A program made the translations under genes and the position numbers. 6,998 nt of DNA from contig JAZSQB010000028.1 in the NCBI GenBank assembly GCA_045537695.1, positions 1-6,998 on the forward strand. The letters run 5' to 3'. Below the pieces are notes generated by a model. The model was not told the DNA's origin. It ran no database searches and was given only the letters and a program-made list of their open reading frames with translations. Numbering within the stretch: position 1 is the stretch's first letter; each line of letters starts with the position of its first letter. Shown in pieces: positions 6,056-6,998 of the stretch. Origin of the DNA: RGIG2041 sp045537695 (GTDB lineage: Bacteria; Bacillota; Clostridia; UBA1381; UMGS1253).

Positions 6056-6998
6056 TTACTGATTGGAAATCACTAAAATATCCGTTACAACGCCATCCTT
6101 TGCCTTCACAAACACATACTGCTGATATTGCCAGTCCTTTGTAGTTTCCATCACAATATTGCCGTAACTGTCCTTCGGCGCGCCATAGTATTCCAGCGTT
6201 TCAACGGTTTCAAAGCCGTACGGCGCTTTGTTTCGGATATTGGTTGAATAGGTGATAATCTGTGCATCCTCCGCCACATTGAGCACATACGTATTGTCCG
6301 ACTGTTTTTTGCCGTTCGACGGATAAATCCACAGTTTTGCCTGTCCGCCGTCATACTGCAAATCGCCAAAAAAGCCGAGATATACTTCGTGCTTTTGATC
6401 TTGTTCCCAATATCCCCATTTATGTTCTGTCGGCATATTCAACTTGGCAAGGAAGTTATCACTGCCCGCAGAAACATTCGGCAAAATCGGCATTGTACCC
6501 ATGCGGAGCAGGATATGCACTTCCTTGACTGCACCGTAAAGATTGGTATGGATTAAGATGATATCGCCGCGCTGTATCTTGAGCGCCGAGCCGTTAACAC
6601 TGGAAATCGGTACATCCATGTCTACATACATTTCATAGAGCTTCTCACTGCCGCTTACATAAAACTGTACAAGGTATTTAAGTTCATTCTCTGTCGGATT
6701 CAGTTTTTCATATACGCTTTGGACATAGCAAACCGTGTCCATCGGCTCTACCTGCATTTTTGCAGGTGCTTCTTCCGTCGGCTTTTGCTCCGCCAACACA
6801 AGTTCTGCACGGGACAAAAGCACCACAACTTCCGCACGGGTAACCGCTCCGTTCGGACGGAAGGTGTTATCCGGATATCCCTTCAAAAGACTGAGCGCAT
6901 ATGCAGTTTTCACATTCGCCGCAAGTGCAGTTTCTGTCTCCGCAGCATCCGTAAAAGGCATCTCCGCATCTTTATTTTCAAAGCCGGCGGCACTTACA
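6056..6998 (-). CDS. S-layer homology (SLH) domain protein, C-terminal part, enters from right edge
   Basis: The frame is open through the right edge, so the N-terminus, with any signal peptide and earlier SLH repeats, is outside; 313 residues are visible. The last SLH repeat spans about 15-64 with GYPDNTFRP at 40-48 and TRAE at 53-56, the motif that in this domain contacts pyruvylated secondary wall polymer. A Glu/Pro/Ala/Lys-rich linker (about 68-85) leads to a C-terminal region of roughly 225 residues rich in aromatic and beta-strand-like segments that I do not recognise as a named domain. Two segments in it look alike (144-163 and 293-310). The protein should be exported and anchored non-covalently to the wall. 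An ATG at 6961 lies within the SLH repeat and is not a plausible start. Function beyond wall attachment is unknown. Confidence 0.9.
   Translation of the reverse strand, partial: VSAAGFENKDAEMPFTDAAETETALAANVKTAYALSLLKGYPDNTFRPNGAVTRAEVVVLLSRAELVLAEQKPTEEAPAKMQVEPMDTVCYVQSVYEKLNPTENELKYLVQFYVSGSEKLYEMYVDMDVPISSVNGSALKIQRGDIILIHTNLYGAVKEVHILLRMGTMPILPNVSAGSDNFLAKLNMPTEHKWGYWEQDQKHEVYLGFFGDLQYDGGQAKLWIYPSNGKKQSDNTYVLNVAEDAQIITYSTNIRNKAPYGFETVETLEYYGAPKDSYGNIVMETTKDWQYQQYVFVKAKDGVVTDILVISNQ

Overview
The window looks like a chromosomal segment of a low-to-mid GC Firmicute, probably a Clostridia member. The reasons are purine-rich GGAGG/AGGGG-type ribosome binding sites, consensus sigma-A promoters in AT-rich intergenic DNA, an S-layer homology (SLH) protein, and a Clostridia-like gene mix. 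No genus can be named from the sequence alone. I see no insertion sequences, phage genes, tRNA or rRNA genes, or CRISPR arrays. Nearly every base is coding, and the only sizeable gap is the 271-base divergent spacer at 4101-4371.

Left part (4100 down to 1, minus strand): five genes form one tightly packed operon running off the left edge. In transcription order they encode a monotopic phosphoglycosyl transferase (PglC/WcaJ type), an HpcH/HpaI-like aldolase, a D-2-hydroxyacid dehydrogenase, a GT4 glycosyltransferase, and the N-terminal two-fifths or so of a UDP-N-acetylhexosamine 6-dehydrogenase. Gaps between them are 9 to 13 bases, or a one-base stop/start overlap. Each intergenic Shine-Dalgarno lies on or beside the previous stop codon. 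A near-consensus promoter (TTGACA, 17-base spacer, TATACT) precedes the first gene. Together they read as the start of a surface-glycan locus: a first sugar-phosphate is put on the lipid carrier, a sugar is added, and a uronic-type nucleotide sugar is supplied. The aldolase and dehydrogenase pair plausibly makes a small hydroxy-acid building block; this last step is inference.

Middle (4372-5088, plus strand): a complete tcdA/csdL homologue, which acts on the t6A modification of tRNA, has its own extended -10 promoter and GGAGG site. It ends in a strong hairpin that also serves the convergent gene on the other side; that gene's stop codon lies inside the stem.

Right part (6998 down to 5112, minus strand): the C-terminal part of an SLH-domain exported protein, entering from the right edge, is followed after 50 bases by a PflA-like radical SAM protein of the COG1313 (PflX) type. 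A hairpin with a short U-tract sits between them. The SLH gene and the glycan operon lie within about 2 kb of each other, which allows but does not prove that the glycan decorates the cell-surface layer.
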